This document shows positions 28,835 through 37,505 of a DNA stretch of 64,000 bases, in pieces. The position numbers were made by a program, and so were the translations under genes. Location: contig NZ_CP013021.1 of NCBI RefSeq assembly GCF_001420915.1, positions 3,382,501 through 3,446,500 on the forward strand, written 5' to 3'. The notes below the pieces were generated by a model that was not told the DNA's origin, did not search any database, and was given only the letters and a program-made list of their open reading frames with translations. This DNA comes from Agarivorans gilvus (GTDB lineage: Bacteria > Pseudomonadota > Gammaproteobacteria > Enterobacterales > Celerinatantimonadaceae). Within the stretch, counting starts at the first letter, position 1; the number at the start of each line of letters is the position of its first letter.

Positions 28835-29226
28835 ATGATGCAAGCTCACTCAGGCCCCACAGAGTACTCTAGGTTTAAGCAAACACGCTTAGTAGACGAG
28901 TTTGGCCAGTCTTATATTTTGTTACCAAAGCATCTTAGTCACTCAGCAATGCTAGGTGAAGCAGTTAACCGCCACATCGATAGCTATCGGGCGCAATCGC
29001 TATTACTCAACCACAACAGCATGTGGGGGCACCGTTTTGATGTAAACAAGCTTTACTTCGATCTATCGGGTGACTACATGGCTAAGTACAAAAGCGAGCA
29101 ACAAAAAATTGCTTGGCTCAGTAATGGTATAGCCAGTGGTGAAGTCAAAGTATTTAAAGGCGAAAGTTTCGCAACGCCACCTCCTGGCAATATGGAAGGA
29201 GGCTTACCTGTTGCCACCGTTCCAGA
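28566..29226 (+). repeat. Duplicated effector 5' module, copy A
   Basis: About 660 bp, nearly identical to 33328-33988: some 270 bp of leader plus the first 125 or so codons of the effector gene. The two diverge abruptly after GGLPVATVP. Copy B begins exactly at the end of IS copy 6. Copy A has a perfect GTTGGCGA / TCGCCAAC inverted repeat in the leader; copy B has one mismatch. Confidence 0.9.
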
Positions 29227-29851
29227 TGACATAACGTCACCAAAATCTAAAGCTGGCACCCCTAAGGATGCTTTAGGTCGTGGAGGTTTTGTCAATCAAA
29301 GTAGGCGAGTTACTTTAGATACAGTTAGCGATAGAAAAGAATTGAGTGATACCACTCTTTTGTTGCCAGATGATTTCGCGAAACTAGCCCTTAGCTATGG
29401 CGATTCTCCAAAGCAAATAGCTGCTAGAGAAAAAGTCGCAAGAGAATATTTGGAAAACAATGGCTTTACTAAAGAGCAGATTCACGACGCTCTAGGTGCT
29501 CCTGATGGAAGCAAAGACGGAGGAATTGATTTTACTCAGCCAGTTGAAGTTATAAGCTTTCCTCCTCCAGAAAGTATGACTCAGCATGTTAAGTCTCATG
29601 GTTATCCGGGAAATTGGTTTGACCCAAACTCTAACCAGGTACCAGACTCTTTAGGTATTAGTGGTGAAGGCAGAACAGTGAAGAAATTTAAAGTAGTTGA
29701 AAGCACTGGCTTAAAATCTGTAGCAAAACCTGTAATTGATAATTGGACGACTCCTGGCGTTGATGTTCATTGCCGCGGGGGAGGGACTCAGTTGTTAGTA
29801 AATGATGATACGAAATCTCGAATTATTAATATAAACCCTAAAGGTATTTAA
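28835..29851 (+). CDS. Polymorphic toxin/effector with shared N-terminal domain and short C-terminal toxin tip
   Basis: 338 residues. Residues 1-125 are the N-terminal domain shared with 33597-35816 and, more distantly, 38846-40812 (LVDEFGQSYILLPKHL, HRFDVNKLYFDLSGDYM, KSEQQKIAWLSNGIASGEVK). After a Pro/Gly linker the unique tip begins. Its last 90 residues contain GYPGNWFDPNSNQ, a basic-hydrophobic strand (RTVKKFKVVE) and CRGGGTQLLV. The G-G-G-x-Q ending recalls NAD-glycohydrolase/ADP-ribosyltransferase-like toxin tips (TNT and related polymorphic toxins). That is a weak motif-level resemblance. The next gene starts directly at its stop, as immunity genes do. Confidence 0.6.
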   Translation: MMQAHSGPTEYSRFKQTRLVDEFGQSYILLPKHLSHSAMLGEAVNRHIDSYRAQSLLLNHNSMWGHRFDVNKLYFDLSGDYMAKYKSEQQKIAWLSNGIASGEVKVFKGESFATPPPGNMEGGLPVATVPDDITSPKSKAGTPKDALGRGGFVNQSRRVTLDTVSDRKELSDTTLLLPDDFAKLALSYGDSPKQIAAREKVAREYLENNGFTKEQIHDALGAPDGSKDGGIDFTQPVEVISFPPPESMTQHVKSHGYPGNWFDPNSNQVPDSLGISGEGRTVKKFKVVESTGLKSVAKPVIDNWTTPGVDVHCRGGGTQLLVNDDTKSRIININPKGI

Positions 29852-30139
29852 GTGAATTATAAGAAACTTTCAGAGGCAGCAAACAAAGCGTTAGATGAAT
29901 TCTCTAAGAGAAATGTATCTACAATTGATACAGTTATTTATGACTCAATAATTGAACAAATGCGCTTTATAAATAGTGAGGCAAGTTTAGGGCATGATCC
30001 CAGAAAAAGCCTTCCAGACGGAAAAACATTTACCTACGGCATTATTTCATCTCGCGCTTTTGCTTCTCCAGATGAACTACAGCTAAAACGACTGTTAGAG
30101 GATGTTACTTCAAATCTTTATCCTGAAGATTTTTGTTAA
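29852..30139 (+). CDS. Putative immunity protein of the upstream toxin
   Basis: 95 residues, starting with GTG directly after the toxin stop (TAA-GTG), so probably translationally coupled. No signal peptide or membrane helix, so a cytoplasmic location, which fits a toxin acting in the cytoplasm. No family recognised. The C-terminal LLEDVTSNLYPEDF region resembles loosely the LFSELCLTITG region of the gene at 32010. Confidence 0.55.
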   Translation: MNYKKLSEAANKALDEFSKRNVSTIDTVIYDSIIEQMRFINSEASLGHDPRKSLPDGKTFTYGIISSRAFASPDELQLKRLLEDVTSNLYPEDFC

Positions 30140-30164
30140 AAGCCGAAGTGTTGGATAATCCTTA

Positions 30165-30206
30165 GGGCTTTAGGGCTTTAGGGCTTTAGGGCTTTAGGGC
30201 TTTAGG
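30165..30206 (+). repeat. 8-bp microsatellite (GGGCTTTA)x5 at the IS copy 5 junction
   Basis: Five tandem GGGCTTTA units (30165-30204) run directly into the left end of IS copy 5. The sequence resumes as GACTTTAGGGCTTAG on the other side of the element. Confidence 0.9.
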
Positions 30207-31260
30207 GGCGTTGTTTCCTAAATCAGATTGAACTAACTCAGCAGTCGCGGATCTGATCAGTATCTATATCTGTCGGGTCACCAAACATGGGTAAAGCGAA
30301 AGGCAACATCACCAACTGGAAGCTGTACAACAGTGCACTGAAGCAACGCGGCTCATTGACCTTCTGGATGGATGAGAAAGCCATAGAACTATGGAATAAC
30401 ACTGAGCGCAGTGGTCGTCGAGGGCGCAGCCATACTTACAGTGACACCGCTATCGCAACTGCGCTGATGATTAAAGGCGTATTCAAGTTACCACTGCGTG
30501 CTCTTGAAGGCTTCATCAACTCATTGTTTCGCCTGCTCAAGGTCGACTTAAAATCTCCCGATTACAGTTGTATAAGCAAGCGAGCAAAGACTGTTGAAGT
30601 CAACTATCGCCTACCTAGCCAAGGTCAAGCGGCTCACCTCGTTATCGATGCTACAGGTCTTAAGGTGTTTGGCGAAGGAGAGTGGAAGGTGCGTAAACAC
30701 GGCGCTGAAAAGCGTCGAGTCTGGCGAAAACTGCATATGGCAGTAGATGCCCAGAGCCATCAGATAGTGAGTGCTGAGGTCTCGATGGACTGGGTTCACG
30801 ATAGTGAAGTGTTACCCACCTTGTTGAGACCGCTGCGGCGCAAAGTGAAAGCAGTAAGCGCTGATGGTGCCTATGACACACGGCAGAGCTATCAAGAAGT
30901 ACAACGTAAGAAGGCTGTTGCACTAATCCCTCCACGCAAGAATGCAGGTATGTGGGAAGCGGGTCACCCACGGAACGTTGCAGTAAAAGCCTTGAAGCAA
31001 GGTGAGTTGGAAAACTGGAAACGGGACAATGCTTACCATCTTCGTTCACTATCGGAGACGGCGATGTATCGTTTCAAACAACTGCTTAGCGACAAGTTGA
31101 GTCTACGTTGTTACAACGCCCAAGTCGGCGAAATCATGGCCGGAGTGTGCGCGTTGAACAAAATGAGCAGGCTAGGTATGCCTGTTCGTCAGCTAGCTGA
31201 ATAAAGAGGAAAACGCCTTGAGGTTACTGCGTTCGTTGCACTGAATTGATCAACAAGGCC
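30207..31260 (+). mobile_element. IS5-family element, copy 5, complete
   Basis: A 1054-bp element with both ends. Flanking 9-mers are GGCTTTAGG (30198-30206) and GACTTTAGG (31261-31269), an 8 of 9 match, so the duplication has either mutated or recombined within the local 8-bp repeat. Confidence 0.93.
30287..31204 (+). CDS. IS903-type transposase, copy 5 (intact)
   Basis: 305 residues, all three catalytic acids present. It shares the SHTYS and MPVRQ variants with copy 2, suggesting these two are closest relatives. Confidence 0.95.
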   Translation: MGKAKGNITNWKLYNSALKQRGSLTFWMDEKAIELWNNTERSGRRGRSHTYSDTAIATALMIKGVFKLPLRALEGFINSLFRLLKVDLKSPDYSCISKRAKTVEVNYRLPSQGQAAHLVIDATGLKVFGEGEWKVRKHGAEKRRVWRKLHMAVDAQSHQIVSAEVSMDWVHDSEVLPTLLRPLRRKVKAVSADGAYDTRQSYQEVQRKKAVALIPPRKNAGMWEAGHPRNVAVKALKQGELENWKRDNAYHLRSLSETAMYRFKQLLSDKLSLRCYNAQVGEIMAGVCALNKMSRLGMPVRQLAE

Positions 31261-31275
31261 GACTTTAGGGCTTAG

Positions 31276-32013
31276 ATTTTTATTGGTGCCATCGCCGCAA
31301 ACCGAGTGCGCCATTTAGGCAAGCTTGGTGGCTTATTTAAAAAGTTTGCTAAGCAACTAAAACAAAAAGCCAGATTTAAAACTAAATCTGGCCGTACCGG
31401 CGGAAAAGTTGAACAACAAATTGCTAAGCCTACGGGGGCGCAAGTGCCTACTGATGCGGGTAAACGCCGCGCGCTACTTAGCAACAAAAGAAGTCGACCT
31501 GAGCCTGATGAGTGGGTTTCTTATAAGACTCATAGTATCCAACAATCGCCAATGCAGTCCGAGCAGGGAAGAAAACTAGTAAAATCTTACGAACACACTG
31601 GCTTATCAAAAGCACAAGCTATACGTCGGGCTGATGAATTGATAAGAAGTGGTAGTACCTTGCCAGAAGCTGTAGCATTGAAGAAAGGGGATAAGTTATA
31701 CAAATTAGTGCCTGAAGGTGAATATCCTGGGGAGTATTCCCCATATTTTGCTACCAAATCTGAGATTAAATCATTTGAACAGGCAAGGTATGATGAAATT
31801 ACTGACAAAATTGGAATTCCATTGGAAAGTCAACAAACTAATAGGTTTGAAGTTTTTGAGGTAGAAGCTAAGCGAGATGTTGAGGTATTCGAGTCGATAA
31901 TTGCTCCTACTACGCAAAAAGGATATTCACAGCCAGGCGGTGGAATGCAAACATTGATTACTGATAGGAGTGAATTTAGTAATCCTAAGTCGACAAATTG
32001 GAAGCTACCATGA
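31276..32013 (+). pseudogene. Displaced toxin tip: 5'-truncated effector gene
   Basis: The frame is open from 31276 (stop at 31273) with only a GTG at 31306 as a possible start. The first 60 codons (RVRHLGKLGGLFKKFAKQLK, GAQVPTDAGK) match the middle of the effector at 33597-35816 (DNA 31288-31467 against 34810-34989). The following 170 residues are a unique tip: GDKLYKLVPEGEYPGEYSPY, RFEVFEVEAKRDVEVFES and YSQPGGGMQTLITDR. G-G-G-x-Q again resembles NADase/ART-like toxin tips (motif-level only). It lacks the N-terminal export module, so it looks like an orphan cassette. The immunity gene overlaps it by four bases. Confidence 0.6.
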
Positions 32014-32345
32014 GCGTACAAAAAGTAAGAGTAAATGAAAGAACGGGCCGTTTCATCGATATAGATCTAAATAAAGCGAATAGGCAAGCTTTAGAATTAA
32101 AAAATTATATTTTACATACATATACGCCATCTAACGATGTATATGATGTCATAGGTCAAGTCCTACCATTATGTGAATTAGTTTTAAGTGGGGGAATCAA
32201 AGAAGCTGTGGACGTAAATGAGTTGCCATTAAGATACCATACTAGAGAAGGACTGTTGCCTAACGATTTGGATGTATTATTTTCTGAGCTTTGCCTTACT
32301 ATTACAGGAACCCCAAGGCGTTTTCCTCTTTATTCAGCTAGCTGA
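32010..32345 (+). CDS. Putative immunity protein, 3' end replaced by IS copy 6
   Basis: Starts at ATG 32010, overlapping the toxin stop as ATGA. It encodes MSVQKVRVNERTGRFIDIDL and a soluble helical protein with no signal. Native sequence ends near 32308 (LCLTITG). The last residues (TPRRFPLYSAS) are read from the truncated right end of IS copy 6, so the true C-terminus is lost. The ORF also opens at TTG 31998, but the overlap supports 32010. Confidence 0.55.
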   Translation: MSVQKVRVNERTGRFIDIDLNKANRQALELKNYILHTYTPSNDVYDVIGQVLPLCELVLSGGIKEAVDVNELPLRYHTREGLLPNDLDVLFSELCLTITGTPRRFPLYSAS

Positions 32346-33327
32346 CGAGCAGGCATACCTAGCCTGCTCATTTTGTTCAACGCGCACACTCCGGCCATGA
32401 TTTCACCGACTTGGGCGTTGTAACAACGTAGACTCAACTTGTCGCTAAGCAGTTGTTTGAAACGATACATCGCCGTCTCCTATAGTGAACGAAGATGGTA
32501 AGCATTGTCCCGTTTCCAGTTTTCCAACTCACCTTGCTTCAAGGCTTTTACTGCAACGTTCCGTGGGTGACCCGCTTCCCACATACCTGCATTCTTGCGT
32601 GGAGGGATTAGTGCAACAGCCTTCTTACGTTGTACTTCTTGATAGCTCTGCCGTGTGTCATAGGCACCATCAGCGCTTACTGCTTTCACTTTGCGCCGCA
32701 GCGGTCTCAACAAGGTGGGTAACACTTCACTATCGTGAACCCAGTCCATCGAGACCTCAGCACTCACTATCTGATGGCTCTGGGCATCTACTGCCATATG
32801 CAGTTTTCGCCAGACTCGACGCTTTTCAGCGCCGTGTTTACGCACCTTCCACTCTCCTTCGCCAAACACCTTAAGACCTGTAGCATCGATAACGAGGTGA
32901 GCCGCTTGACCTTGGCTAGGTAGGCGATAGTTGACTTCAACAGTCTTTGCTCGCTTGCTTATACAACTGTAATCGGGAGATTTTAAGTCGACCTTGAGCA
33001 GGCGAAACAATGAGTTGATGAAGCCTTCAAGAGCACGCAGTGGTAACTTAAATACGCCTTTAATCATCAGCGCAGTTGCGATAGCGGTGTCACTGTAAGT
33101 TTGGCTGCGCCCTCGACGACCACTGCGCTCAGTGTTATTCCATAGTTCTATGGCTTTCTCATCCATCCAGAAGGTCAATGAGCCGCGTTGCTTCAGTGCA
33201 CTGTTGTACAGCTTCCAGTTGGTGATGTTGCCTTTCGCTTTACCCATGTTTGGTGACCCGACAGATATAGATACTGATCAGATCCGCGACTGCTGAGTTA
33301 GTTCAATCTGATTTAGGAAACAACGCC
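32309..33327 (-). mobile_element. IS5-family element, copy 6, inverted, right end truncated
   Basis: The only copy on the minus strand. The left end (at 33327) is complete. The other end stops within CCTTGGGGTT, about 35 bp short of the terminal repeat, so a deletion removed it together with the 3' end of the immunity gene. No target duplication remains. Its left end abuts the duplicated effector module copy B exactly. Confidence 0.92.
32330..33247 (-). pseudogene. IS903-type transposase, copy 6 (nonsense at codon 256)
   Basis: The same TCG-to-TAG change at codon 256 as copies 3 and 4, truncating before catalytic E257. Confidence 0.92.
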
Positions 33328-33988
33328 GTTAGTAATGCGACCCGCTTGATTGCCCTGAGTGACTGATGCAGGGGGCGCGTTTTAAACTAAACCAGCACTA
33401 CAGCCCCGCCTCTTTAATATTCCGCCTTATTTATTATTGCATGTAAATTAATGATTAATTTAACAATATTGTTGACGAACTTGTTATTAGGTTGGTAGCA
33501 TCGCCAACTTATTGACTCTATAGTTAATATCCCATTGTTCGAGCAGCAAGGAAGCATATGTTTAAGGCAATCACAGCGAGCGAGGTATAAGGAAAGATGA
33601 TGCAAGCTCACTCAGGCCCCACAGAGTACTCTAGGTTTAAGCAAACACGCTTAGTAGACGAGTTTGGCCAGTCTTATATTTTGTTACCAAAGCATCTTAG
33701 TCACTCAGCAATGCTAGGTGAAGCAGTTAACCGCCACATCGATAGCTATCGGGCGCAATCGCTATTACTCAACCACAACAGCATGTGGGGGCACCGTTTT
33801 GATGTAAATAAGCTTTACTTCGATCTATCGGGTGACTACATGGCTAATCACAAAAGCGAGCAACAAAAAATTGCTTGGCTCAGTAATGGTATAGCCAGTG
33901 GTGAAGTCAAAGTATTTAAAGGCGAAAGTTTCGCAACGCCACCTCCTAGCAATGTGGAAGGAGGCTTACCTGTTGCCACTGTTCCAGA
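33328..33988 (+). repeat. Duplicated effector 5' module, copy B
   Basis: The partner of 28566-29226, nearly identical in leader and in about 125 codons. Together with 31288-31467 and 34810-34989 it shows that effector genes here recombine as modules. Confidence 0.9.
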
Positions 33989-35816
33989 AATTGTAAAAAC
34001 TCGCTCGGCGTCGACTGAAGAATCCCTCGGTCACGGCGGTCAATCTACAGAAGACATTCGCGAAGCTTTAGAATTGTATTGCGCATTACCAGATGGCTCA
34101 CCTGCGGCCAACTTGCCTTACAAAGCAACCTTAGCAGATGGCACAGTATTAAAAGGCATGCTCGATGCTGATGGTCAAGCTAACATAGCAAACCTTGAAC
34201 CTAACAATGTAGATGTTGAATTTGGCGAACAGCCTGATGTTGCTGCGATAGCGGCAACCAGAGCAGAAATCACTGGCGTGTTAGATGCCATCATCGCTGC
34301 TGAACGTGCCGAAGGTGCGCAAGTTGCAGCCGATTATAATGAGCTTAACTTCGCTCAAAAGGGAATCGCTAGTATAGGTTCGCTGCTAACGGGGCTAGCA
34401 GGTGCCTTAGCCGATACGGCAGAATGTAGCTACAACCTTATAAAGCTTGGCTCTATGCAAGGGCAACTTAAGCGAGCCCTTAACGCTGGTTGGGATGCCT
34501 ACAATGTAGATGACGATAAAGGCTGGGCAGAGAGCTTTGCCAGTAATTGGAGCACCAACCAGCACCAAGCTTATGTAAAAGCATTGGGTTTTGACCCCGC
34601 CTCCATCACTAAACAAAAGCTTGCTGAAGCCTATGAAATTGCTAGTTTCATTAGTGATGACAGTGAAATACAAGCCGCTCTAGTACAGTTTGTTAAAGAT
34701 TTTGCCAAAGCGCAGCACCACACCGAGCTGACAGAAATGGGCGGGGCTGCCATCTTCGACATTGTACTAAGCGCCATTTTAGTGGCCCTTAGCGGGGGAA
34801 CAGCAAGCGCCGCCATCGCCGTAAACCGAGTGCGTCATTTAGACAAACTTGGGGGCTTATTTAAAAAGCTTGCTAAGCAACTGAAACAAAAAGCCAGATT
34901 TAAAACTAAATCCGGCCGTACCGGCGGAAAAGTTGAACAACAAATTGCTAAGCCTACGGGGGCGCAAGTGCCTACTGATGCGGGTAAACAAAAGCCTGCT
35001 AATCATAAGCCAAAGCGTATTAGCCCAGTACAAACTATCGATGAAGCAGAAAAGCGCTTAAGCAGAGCTAAAGATGCTATTGCCGAAGCCAGAGCCTCTA
35101 ATTCTCCACTGCCAAAAACACCCTATACCCTTGAAGATAAGCTGAATATTGTAGAAAACGGCCTTAACGAGAATGTGTTAGTGCGTATTATTGAGACTGG
35201 TCACTCAAAGGACTCTGGCACAATTGGTCAGGTTAAGAATGGCCGCGCAGTGACATGGACCGCCCCCATGAGCCAAGTCGAGCATGCGGATAGCGACGCG
35301 AAACTCATACTGAATGCTTTTGGTACTAGATATGACCCAAATAAAAATTACACGATGTTGCTTATCGATAATCAACAATTGGCTGAAGCAGGGGATGTAG
35401 TATCTATTATTCCCACTTTCGATAACATAAATAAAATAATTGCTAATAACCCTGATATGGGGATTGGCCCAAGCATTGCTAAAAAAGTAATGAACGAGGA
35501 TTTTGCTCCTAAATATGAAGATTTTGCCAATAAAGCGTGGGAAGCGGGTGTGGATATGGATGATTATCAGGAAAGAAAAGTTTTTGCGAAGTCGCTGGGA
35601 CATGATATTGACACCGCTGAGTTATTGAGCGAGCGGCATGATATAGCTACCAAAATTAGCGCATGGGAAATATTCACTGGTAACGGTATGACTCGTGATA
35701 CTAATGTTGTTGAGAAAGTAGCTTATGGCCCTGTCGAAGTCTTTACGTATGATAAAAATCCACAGCAACTAGGTAAGTTAGAAAGCCTGGGGGTGATTAA
35801 GCGAATTGATTTATAA
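33597..35816 (+). CDS. Large polymorphic toxin/effector, full-length architecture
   Basis: 739 residues. (1) 1-125: shared N-terminal domain. (2) About 150-215: a small beta domain (YCALPDGSPAANLPYKATLA, DGTVLKGMLDADGQA) like linker domains seen in VgrG/PAAR-linked effectors. (3) 220-400: a helical region, then a hydrophobic segment (AIFDIVLSAILVALSGGTAS) and a basic stretch (KLAKQLKQKARFKTKSGRTG), typical pretoxin features. (4) About 470-739: a C-terminal tip of unrecognised fold (VLVRIIETGHSKDSGTIGQV, AVTWTAPMSQVEHAD). The architecture is that of a type VI-like effector (inference); no secretion genes are nearby. The immunity-like gene follows 10 bp later. Confidence 0.65.
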   Translation: MMQAHSGPTEYSRFKQTRLVDEFGQSYILLPKHLSHSAMLGEAVNRHIDSYRAQSLLLNHNSMWGHRFDVNKLYFDLSGDYMANHKSEQQKIAWLSNGIASGEVKVFKGESFATPPPSNVEGGLPVATVPEIVKTRSASTEESLGHGGQSTEDIREALELYCALPDGSPAANLPYKATLADGTVLKGMLDADGQANIANLEPNNVDVEFGEQPDVAAIAATRAEITGVLDAIIAAERAEGAQVAADYNELNFAQKGIASIGSLLTGLAGALADTAECSYNLIKLGSMQGQLKRALNAGWDAYNVDDDKGWAESFASNWSTNQHQAYVKALGFDPASITKQKLAEAYEIASFISDDSEIQAALVQFVKDFAKAQHHTELTEMGGAAIFDIVLSAILVALSGGTASAAIAVNRVRHLDKLGGLFKKLAKQLKQKARFKTKSGRTGGKVEQQIAKPTGAQVPTDAGKQKPANHKPKRISPVQTIDEAEKRLSRAKDAIAEARASNSPLPKTPYTLEDKLNIVENGLNENVLVRIIETGHSKDSGTIGQVKNGRAVTWTAPMSQVEHADSDAKLILNAFGTRYDPNKNYTMLLIDNQQLAEAGDVVSIIPTFDNINKIIANNPDMGIGPSIAKKVMNEDFAPKYEDFANKAWEAGVDMDDYQERKVFAKSLGHDIDTAELLSERHDIATKISAWEIFTGNGMTRDTNVVEKVAYGPVEVFTYDKNPQQLGKLESLGVIKRIDL

Positions 35817-35826
35817 GGTAATCTAA

Positions 35827-36330
35827 ATGAGATTTAAAAATTTACATGTTGAAGATCTAGATAATAATCCAAATACCGTTTTAGTCTTTAAGTCATTAAG
35901 GTCTAACGGTAAATATCGTTTCTTTTACTTGTTGTTAATGCATGATTATCTAGTGTTGGCATCAAAAGGGTGTTTTCCTGCGGTAAATGGCCAACCAGAA
36001 AAGTGGTTAGGTGGCACAGATATAGAAATACCTAAGTCAGGTTTATCTTGGTTTATCAATGCTATTGAGCAGAAGTTCATGAAAACAGAGGCTGAAGGTG
36101 GTTTAAAAAGGGAGGTGTTCACATATAGCACGGTGATTGACGGTGAGAAGCTAGTAGTTAAAAGGCAATTTGGCGTGCCAGGGTACGGTTTAATGAATTT
36201 TAACCGCAAGGAATACGTATTTAATGAGTCACCTCAGCTTGCAGAGTTCACGGACCAGATGCTATTTGAAAATGGTTTATTAGATGAACTCAAGCTGGTT
36301 GCTAAAAAAATAGACAATGGCGAGCTCTAG
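35827..36330 (+). CDS. Putative immunity protein (PGYGL family, first copy)
   Basis: 167 soluble residues, 10 bp after the effector. SWFINAIEQKFMK, then FTYSTVIDGEKLVVKRQFG and VPGYGLMNFNR. The gene at 37023 has the same sequence of elements (AWFVENLPRFF ... DIPGYGLDNLSR), so the two are distant paralogs. The family is not recognised; position argues for immunity to the 739-residue effector. Confidence 0.55.
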   Translation: MRFKNLHVEDLDNNPNTVLVFKSLRSNGKYRFFYLLLMHDYLVLASKGCFPAVNGQPEKWLGGTDIEIPKSGLSWFINAIEQKFMKTEAEGGLKREVFTYSTVIDGEKLVVKRQFGVPGYGLMNFNRKEYVFNESPQLAEFTDQMLFENGLLDELKLVAKKIDNGEL

Positions 36331-37021
36331 AAGTACCTCAGTTATTCTGATGTTAAGTGAACAAAAAGATGATGTTATCGCAATCTCTAACTACTTACTC
36401 GATCGATTTAGTGAGTATGCAATAGTCGACTCTAGTCCTGAAGGGCGTTTGCAAGCGCAGTTACTTTGGGTATTAGATAAGCTAAAGGAACCAAACTTTA
36501 GTTTGCCTTTGCCAGCAGAGCAGCTTAGCACGCTGCGTTACATATATACTGATGGCACTTTGAGCTTCCGAGCTAGTAACCCTGACGATATAAACTCTAT
36601 ATTTAAAGAGATTGAACTTCCGCTAGTGCAGCTTATATCCATAATAGTTGATAATGAGTTACTGGTTAAAACAGACTATTACCCGTACATTTCTAGAGTT
36701 ATAGCGGAGTTAATCTCTTGCTTGGAAAATGCTTCTAGGGTTCTCAGTACAAATGAAGTCATTTTTCTCAAAGAGTTGGAGGAGCTAAAGTTAGATATTG
36801 ATAGTGGTAAGCAACAACTGCCTTTCCAAAGCCATTTACCTAGATTTCCTGGTTACACTGAAGTTAAAAGCTTTAGAGGGAATACCATTGATGACATACC
36901 TAGGGCTAAAAATCTGTTTAAAATATTTAAAAATGCTGTGTTTAACGGTGTAAGGCCAAAAAGCTGGGTAAATGAAGCTGCGGCTAAACAAGCGGTAGAG
37001 GAACTTATTATTAATTCATAG
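36317..37021 (+). CDS. Hypothetical soluble protein in the immunity array
   Basis: 234 residues, mostly helical, overlapping the previous gene by 14 bases. An alternative start at 36350 (MLSEQKDDVIAISNYLL) would remove the overlap. Its C-terminus includes GVRPKSWVNEAAAKQAVEEL. No signal peptide, no known motif. It is coupled to both neighbours and may be a second immunity protein or an accessory factor. Confidence 0.5.
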   Translation: MASSRSTSVILMLSEQKDDVIAISNYLLDRFSEYAIVDSSPEGRLQAQLLWVLDKLKEPNFSLPLPAEQLSTLRYIYTDGTLSFRASNPDDINSIFKEIELPLVQLISIIVDNELLVKTDYYPYISRVIAELISCLENASRVLSTNEVIFLKELEELKLDIDSGKQQLPFQSHLPRFPGYTEVKSFRGNTIDDIPRAKNLFKIFKNAVFNGVRPKSWVNEAAAKQAVEELIINS

Positions 37022-37022
37022 T

Positions 37023-37505
37023 ATGAATAACCTCCCTGTCTTTGATGCATCTACTTTTGTGCCAGTGCCTCGCAAGCCAGAATGGCCGGTATACCAGCCG
37101 GAAAACTTACCTAGCGCTTGGAAAAAAATTGCCGAGATTACTGATGTTAGGTTTAAAGATACGGTTCGTGATTGGCAGCTTTACTTTGATGGAGCTATGT
37201 TAATTATTCATTATTGGAATGATGGTATTAGCCCTTTTAGTGGTGAACCATATCGCTATGTAGAGCAATACGAGTTCCCCATTGGTGCAGCGGCTTGGTT
37301 TGTAGAAAACCTACCGCGTTTTTTCAATGCTGGAGACCCCTCTAAGCCACAACCCTCAAAGGGCTTTCATCACTACGACCGCACGGGTAGTGGCGGCGAA
37401 GGTTTAGGGATATCTAGGCTCATCCACTCTATAGGCAAAGATATTCCCGGTTACGGTTTAGATAACCTAAGCCGCTGCGGTCATCCTAATATGGTTCTAT
37501 GCTAA
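37023..37505 (+). CDS. Putative immunity protein (PGYGL family, second copy, possibly truncated)
   Basis: 160 residues, starting two bases after the previous stop. WPVYQPENLPSAWKKIAEI, a Trp/Tyr-rich middle, then GEGLGISRLIHSIGKDIPGY. It ends soon after the PGYGLDNLSR motif, whereas its paralog at 35827 continues for some 40 residues, so the 3' end may be lost. It has no cognate toxin next to it: an orphan immunity gene by position. Confidence 0.55.
   Translation: MNNLPVFDASTFVPVPRKPEWPVYQPENLPSAWKKIAEITDVRFKDTVRDWQLYFDGAMLIIHYWNDGISPFSGEPYRYVEQYEFPIGAAAWFVENLPRFFNAGDPSKPQPSKGFHHYDRTGSGGEGLGISRLIHSIGKDIPGYGLDNLSRCGHPNMVLC

Noticed and set aside
28652..28849. 65-residue minus-strand ORF conserved in both leader copies (also 33414-33611)
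   Set aside because: Conserved because the whole DNA segment is duplicated; no ribosome site or protein features.
30165..30206. Possible CRISPR-like array (regular short repeats)
   Set aside because: The repeats are contiguous 8-mers without spacers; a simple microsatellite.
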